Assembly: GCF_900107645.1 (NCBI RefSeq)
Contig: NZ_FNQN01000007.1
Location: 192,898 to 256,897 of the forward strand
Source: Desulfuromusa kysingii
GTDB taxonomy: Bacteria > Desulfobacterota > Desulfuromonadia > Desulfuromonadales > Geopsychrobacteraceae
Length of the DNA stretch: 64,000 nucleotides
Direction: 5' to 3'
This document shows positions 60,845-64,000 of this stretch, in pieces; position 1 is the first letter of the stretch; each line of letters opens with the position of its first letter. The notes beneath the pieces were generated by a model. That model was not told the DNA's origin, ran no database searches, and saw nothing but the letters and a program-made list of their open reading frames with translations. The translations under genes and the position numbers were made by a program.

Positions 60845-62926
60845 TTAGGATTTTTGCCCCATTTGCGTAAGACCTTCAGGATTATTGATAAGCACCGAAT
60901 CCAACAAAGCCGATAAGGCATTGACAGGCAGAGGTTTGCTGAACAAATATCCTTGCCCTTCATCGCATCCCTCCTGCCGAAGCAGATCCAGTTGTTCAAC
61001 CGTTTCAATTCCTTCGGCAATAACTCTTAAATTCAAACCCTTGCCTAAAGCAATAACCGAATTCACAATAGCGCTATCGTTATCATCACGACCCAGTTCC
61101 CGCACAAAGGATTGATCAATCTTTAATTTAGTAATCGGAAATTTTTTCAGATATTCAAGCGAAGAATAACCTGTACCAAAATCATCAATAGCTAATGACA
61201 CCCCCATCTTTTCAAATTCATTCATCTTACTGATAGATTGATCAATATCACCCATAACCATACTTTCGGTAATTTCAAGTTCGAGAAAGCAGGGTTTGAG
61301 TTTGGTGCGATAAAGAACTTCAGCAACAGTTTGTACCAACGAAGGATGAAGAAATTGCCGTGGTGAAAGATTCACAGCCATGGTCAACGGTAGTTTCCAT
61401 TTATCCTGTATTGCCTTCATTTGTTTACAAGCGGTATACAAAACCCACTCGCCAATAGGGACTATTAAACCACTTTCCTCAGCCATCGGGATAAAATCGA
61501 GGGGGGAGACAAGACCTAACTCCGGATGATTCCAACGAATCAAAGCCTCAAAACCAACCAATTGTCCAGACTTCAATTCGTATTGGGGATGATAATAAAG
61601 CAACATTTGCTTTTGCTCTAGAGCATCTCGAAGTTGATGTTCAAGCAACAGCGATTCACGGGAATCAACATTCATCTCTGCACTATAAAACTGATAACTA
61701 TCACCACCATTATTCTTGCTTTTATACATAGCAACATCGGCAGCCTTCATCAGAGTTCCAGCCTCTTCACCATTTTCAGGGTAAAGGCTGACTCCGATGC
61801 TCGCTGAGACATGCAGATTTTGACCGGAAACCTCAATCGTTTTGGCGAGTTCTCGTGACAGTTTCTGGACATACCGACTCACATCATTGGTTTTTTTAAC
61901 CTGATCAAGAATGATGACAAACTCATCCCCACCATTTCTGGCTAAAGTATCAGCATCTCTGACCAAACGTCCCAAACGATCAGCGACCACACACAGGACA
62001 AGGTCACCGATATCGTGCCCCAGAGAATCATTGATATTTTTAAACCGGTCCAAATCAATAAAAAGGATTGCCAGGCGTGACTTTATACGCTTTGCACGTG
62101 CCAGAGCGTGGTCAAGTCGATCGTGGAATAGTGATCGATTGGCAACTTTGGTGAGCGAATCATGATTCACCAGATACTTGAGATTAGCTTCACTCTCTCG
62201 CAACTCCTGATCACGAACCTCGATTTCAGCCAGCATCGCGTTGAAGCCATCAAACAATCGACCCAATTCATCGTGACTGTTTTTTTCTACTCGGAGCGTA
62301 TAGTCCTTTTCTCGGGAGATTGTTTGCATCGAGACAAGCAAGGCGTTTATCGGATTAGAAACAAGCCTCTGCAAGCCACTGGCCATTAAGAATGCCAAAC
62401 AGGAATAAACAATAAAAACGATCCCACCCACCCACAAATAGCGGGTCAAAACATCATTGATCTGCGCCATGTCAACTCTCAACAGCAGTTGACCTAGCAC
62501 TTGGCCATCGGACACAACGGGTTGCAGAATATCCAAATAGTTTTGGAAAAAATCATAGCCTCGCGGCAATGAGGGTTCCACCGTAGGTTCATCTATTTCA
62601 GGATCTTCTTCCCTGTGACGATCATATTGAGCAACAACAGTTTGCTTCTGATCAAATAACCGGGCACCAATAACGCGATGGGTCGCTGTTAAAGGCTCAA
62701 GAACCAAAGCTGCAGCCTGAGGGTCGTGATGAGACAGAGCGGCAACACAGTTGTCACTGATATTCCGAGCAAGCATCTGGCCATCTTGAAGCAGCTCGTT
62801 TCGCAACGAAACCCGTTGCATGGCAATAACGACGACCAAAGTTAACAGGAGCATGAGGCAACATGTCAGGGTCGTAATAAATGTCAGTTTCCCCCGCAAA
62901 GATAAATTATAGAATAATCGCTTCAT
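60845..62926 (-). CDS. GGDEF-EAL protein with periplasmic sensor and HAMP
   Basis: 693 residues. Helix about 12-33, periplasmic domain about 34-165 (CHASE8-like), helix about 166-185, HAMP about 190-250, GGDEF about 260-430 with intact active site ARNGGDEF (about 329) and EAL about 440-690 with GFEALIRWNHPE (about 460), ESMVMGDIDQS and AIDDFGTGYSSL. Both catalytic motifs are intact, so synthesis and hydrolysis of c-di-GMP are both possible; EAL likely dominates or the balance is signal-set. Start follows GGGGGAT. Alone in its transcript. Confidence 0.92.
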   Translation of the reverse strand: MKRLFYNLSLRGKLTFITTLTCCLMLLLTLVVVIAMQRVSLRNELLQDGQMLARNISDNCVAALSHHDPQAAALVLEPLTATHRVIGARLFDQKQTVVAQYDRHREEDPEIDEPTVEPSLPRGYDFFQNYLDILQPVVSDGQVLGQLLLRVDMAQINDVLTRYLWVGGIVFIVYSCLAFLMASGLQRLVSNPINALLVSMQTISREKDYTLRVEKNSHDELGRLFDGFNAMLAEIEVRDQELRESEANLKYLVNHDSLTKVANRSLFHDRLDHALARAKRIKSRLAILFIDLDRFKNINDSLGHDIGDLVLCVVADRLGRLVRDADTLARNGGDEFVIILDQVKKTNDVSRYVQKLSRELAKTIEVSGQNLHVSASIGVSLYPENGEEAGTLMKAADVAMYKSKNNGGDSYQFYSAEMNVDSRESLLLEHQLRDALEQKQMLLYYHPQYELKSGQLVGFEALIRWNHPELGLVSPLDFIPMAEESGLIVPIGEWVLYTACKQMKAIQDKWKLPLTMAVNLSPRQFLHPSLVQTVAEVLYRTKLKPCFLELEITESMVMGDIDQSISKMNEFEKMGVSLAIDDFGTGYSSLEYLKKFPITKLKIDQSFVRELGRDDNDSAIVNSVIALGKGLNLRVIAEGIETVEQLDLLRQEGCDEGQGYLFSKPLPVNALSALLDSVLINNPEGLTQMGQKS

Positions 62927-63212
62927 ATCCCCCTTAACTTGGACTCAGATGGATCAATAACTTTTATCTCTAACATGACATCTACTCGATATTTTTGTAT
63001 CAAAATAGCGTGCCATACAGATTAATGCTGCCAACACTGTATGCCTTGCAACATATTTAAAAAAGATAATAATATTAAGTATAAATCCACCCATATCAAT
63101 GTCAACAAGTTGCACAGCGATCTCAACATCGATAAACAGAGTAGCGACAAAGTCGCGCTATCTCTAGGGCCTTGTCTCAACCACATCCCATTCAACCGCA
63201 GGATTCAATAGA
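62927..63212. other. Gene-free stretch between GGDEF-EAL gene and rubrerythrin
   Basis: About 286 bases, AT-rich near 62990-63110, with no convincing gene or hairpin apart from the rubrerythrin terminator that follows. It holds the promoter of the GGDEF-EAL gene. Confidence 0.5.
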
Positions 63213-63242
63213 AAAAAAGCCCCTCAATATCAACGAGGGGCT
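63212..63242 (-). terminator. Intrinsic terminator of rubrerythrin
   Basis: On the minus strand AGCCCCTC-(9)-GAGGGGCT followed by TTTTTT; arms at 63218-63225 and 63235-63242. It lies 28 bases after the rubrerythrin stop. Confidence 0.9.
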
Positions 63243-63269
63243 CTTGATTTCATGGATGACAAATCGAAT

Positions 63270-63845
63270 CTACCAGTTTTCACCAAGCAATTCAAAGTGA
63301 GCTTGAGGATGGATACAGGCTGGGCAGAGTTCAGGAGCCGCTACGCCGGTAAATATATATCCGCAATTTCTACAGCGCCAGGTCACCTCTTCCTTACGCT
63401 TAAAGACCTGATCTGATTCGATATTTGCCAACAGGTCACGAAAACGTTTTTCATGTTGTTTTTCTGAAACAGAAATGGCATTCCAGGCAGCCGCAATTTC
63501 GGGGAAACCTTCCGCTTTAGCAACAGCGGCAAAAGCGGGGTAAAGCTCGGAATGCTCTTCGTTCTCACCCGTTGCAGATTCCAAAAGGTTTTCAACTGTG
63601 GTCCCCATTTTACCAGCAGGGTACATGGCGGTGATTTCTAATTCACCCCCCTCAAGGAATTTAAAGAAGCGTTTGGCATGCTCTTTTTCTTGATTAGCAG
63701 TCTCTTCAAAGATATCAGCAATCTGAACATAACCCTCTTTTTTTGCGATGCTGGCAAAATAAGTGTAACGGGTACGCGCTTGAGATTCCCCAGCAAAAGA
63801 CTTCAGTAGATTTTTTTCTGTTTCTGTTCCTTTGATACTTGACAT
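63270..63845 (-). CDS. rbr: Rubrerythrin
   Basis: 191 residues from the ATG at 63845, which follows AAAGGAG with 8 bases; a longer frame to 63881 lacks such a site. N-terminal di-iron ferritin-like domain (KSFAGESQARTRYTYFA, ANQEKEHAKRFF, EHSELYPAFA, EKQHEKRF) supplies the Glu/His ligands, and C-terminal rubredoxin domain has CRNCGYIFTG and CPAC for a single iron. It reduces hydrogen peroxide in anaerobes. An inverted repeat overlaps the promoter. Length and ligands are fully typical. Confidence 0.95.
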   Translation of the reverse strand: MSSIKGTETEKNLLKSFAGESQARTRYTYFASIAKKEGYVQIADIFEETANQEKEHAKRFFKFLEGGELEITAMYPAGKMGTTVENLLESATGENEEHSELYPAFAAVAKAEGFPEIAAAWNAISVSEKQHEKRFRDLLANIESDQVFKRKEEVTWRCRNCGYIFTGVAAPELCPACIHPQAHFELLGENW

Positions 63846-63877
63846 GATTCTTTCTCCTTTAAATGTTCTATAATACA

Positions 63878-63912
63878 TCAATAGTCGCCATTAAAAAAAT
63901 GACGACTATTGA
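63878..63912 (-). promoter_or_regulatory. Inverted repeat abutting the rubrerythrin -10 element
   Basis: TCAATAGTCGCCAT (63878-63891) and ATGACGACTATTGA (63899-63912) form 14-base arms with one mismatch, spaced by seven bases (TAAAAAA). On the minus strand the probable -10 TATTAT is at 63875-63870, so the repeat sits in the -10 to -35 interval, a place suited to a repressor. The sequence is not a Fur or PerR consensus that I recognise. Confidence 0.5.
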
Positions 63913-64000
63913 TTCTTCGGCTTTTTTATGTGTTTGAATTAACCTTTTCTTCTACAAATGTCAATTCCTATCGCTGTAAAACCTCAAAAGTTAAACTCAA

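Overview
The window is a Gram-negative chromosomal segment. Gene content points to an anaerobic or microaerophilic deltaproteobacterium of the Desulfuromonadia type: rubrerythrin, a YkgJ protein, a three-subunit proton-translocating transhydrogenase, Roadblock and PATAN (DUF4388) signalling proteins, CHASE2/HD-GYP and GGDEF/EAL proteins, and two genes that need UGA recoding as selenocysteine. This assignment comes from gene families I recognise; no search was run. I see no rRNA, tRNA, prophage, insertion sequence or CRISPR array.

Layout. 1-8.1 kb: housekeeping and accessory genes (YkgJ fragment, rmuC, lemA with two TPM-domain genes, a DUF1858 protein, tmcAL, sfsA, an acyl-CoA ligase). 8.1-15.4 kb: redox and transport (SLAC1-type channel, CoA-disulfide-reductase/NADH-oxidase-like flavoprotein, pntAA-pntAB-pntB, an Lrp/AsnC regulator, a periplasmic DsrE protein). 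PntB carries two tandem copies of its nucleotide-binding domain III. 15.4-26.4 kb: arginase, DUF4197, SagB-type oxidoreductase, dNMP kinase-like protein, an ABC-F protein behind a terminator-like leader, spermidine-synthase-like and S4 proteins, MATE and EamA transporters, Gre-like factor, racemase and a coiled-coil membrane protein.

26.7-33.1 kb (minus strand) is a compact seven-gene signalling operon: Roadblock/LC7 protein, oxygen-binding di-iron (ODP-like) protein, PAS histidine kinase with a pseudo-receiver tail, REC-PATAN regulator, ParA/MinD-like ATPase, divergent Roadblock-like protein, and REC-PATAN-TPR regulator. I do not know a characterised pathway with this composition; it reads as an oxygen- or redox-responsive system feeding a polarity, motility or positioning switch.

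33.4-55 kb is dominated by envelope genes. After two YbjQ proteins and an M48 protease comes a minus-strand cluster: NTF2-like/Cys-repeat protein, outer-membrane beta-barrel, a 3634-residue exported protein built from five repeats of about 500 residues, and a fibronectin-III protein. A Crp-type palindrome lies upstream, and a terminator-like hairpin sits directly before the giant gene. Next, on the plus strand, are a selenocysteine rhodanese and a FecR / OmpA-lipoprotein / CHASE2-HD-GYP operon, followed by a minus-strand selenocysteine FrnE/DsbA-like protein. 55.6-64 kb holds a vWA-TSP3-OmpA lipoprotein, dienelactone hydrolase, polyphosphate-glucokinase-like ROK protein, SHOCT protein, HerA-like ATPase, GGDEF-EAL protein and rubrerythrin.

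The observations I rate highest are the seven-gene operon, the duplicated PntB domain III with an altered NADP-phosphate motif, the two selenoprotein genes that ordinary gene calling truncates, and the giant repeat-protein envelope cluster.
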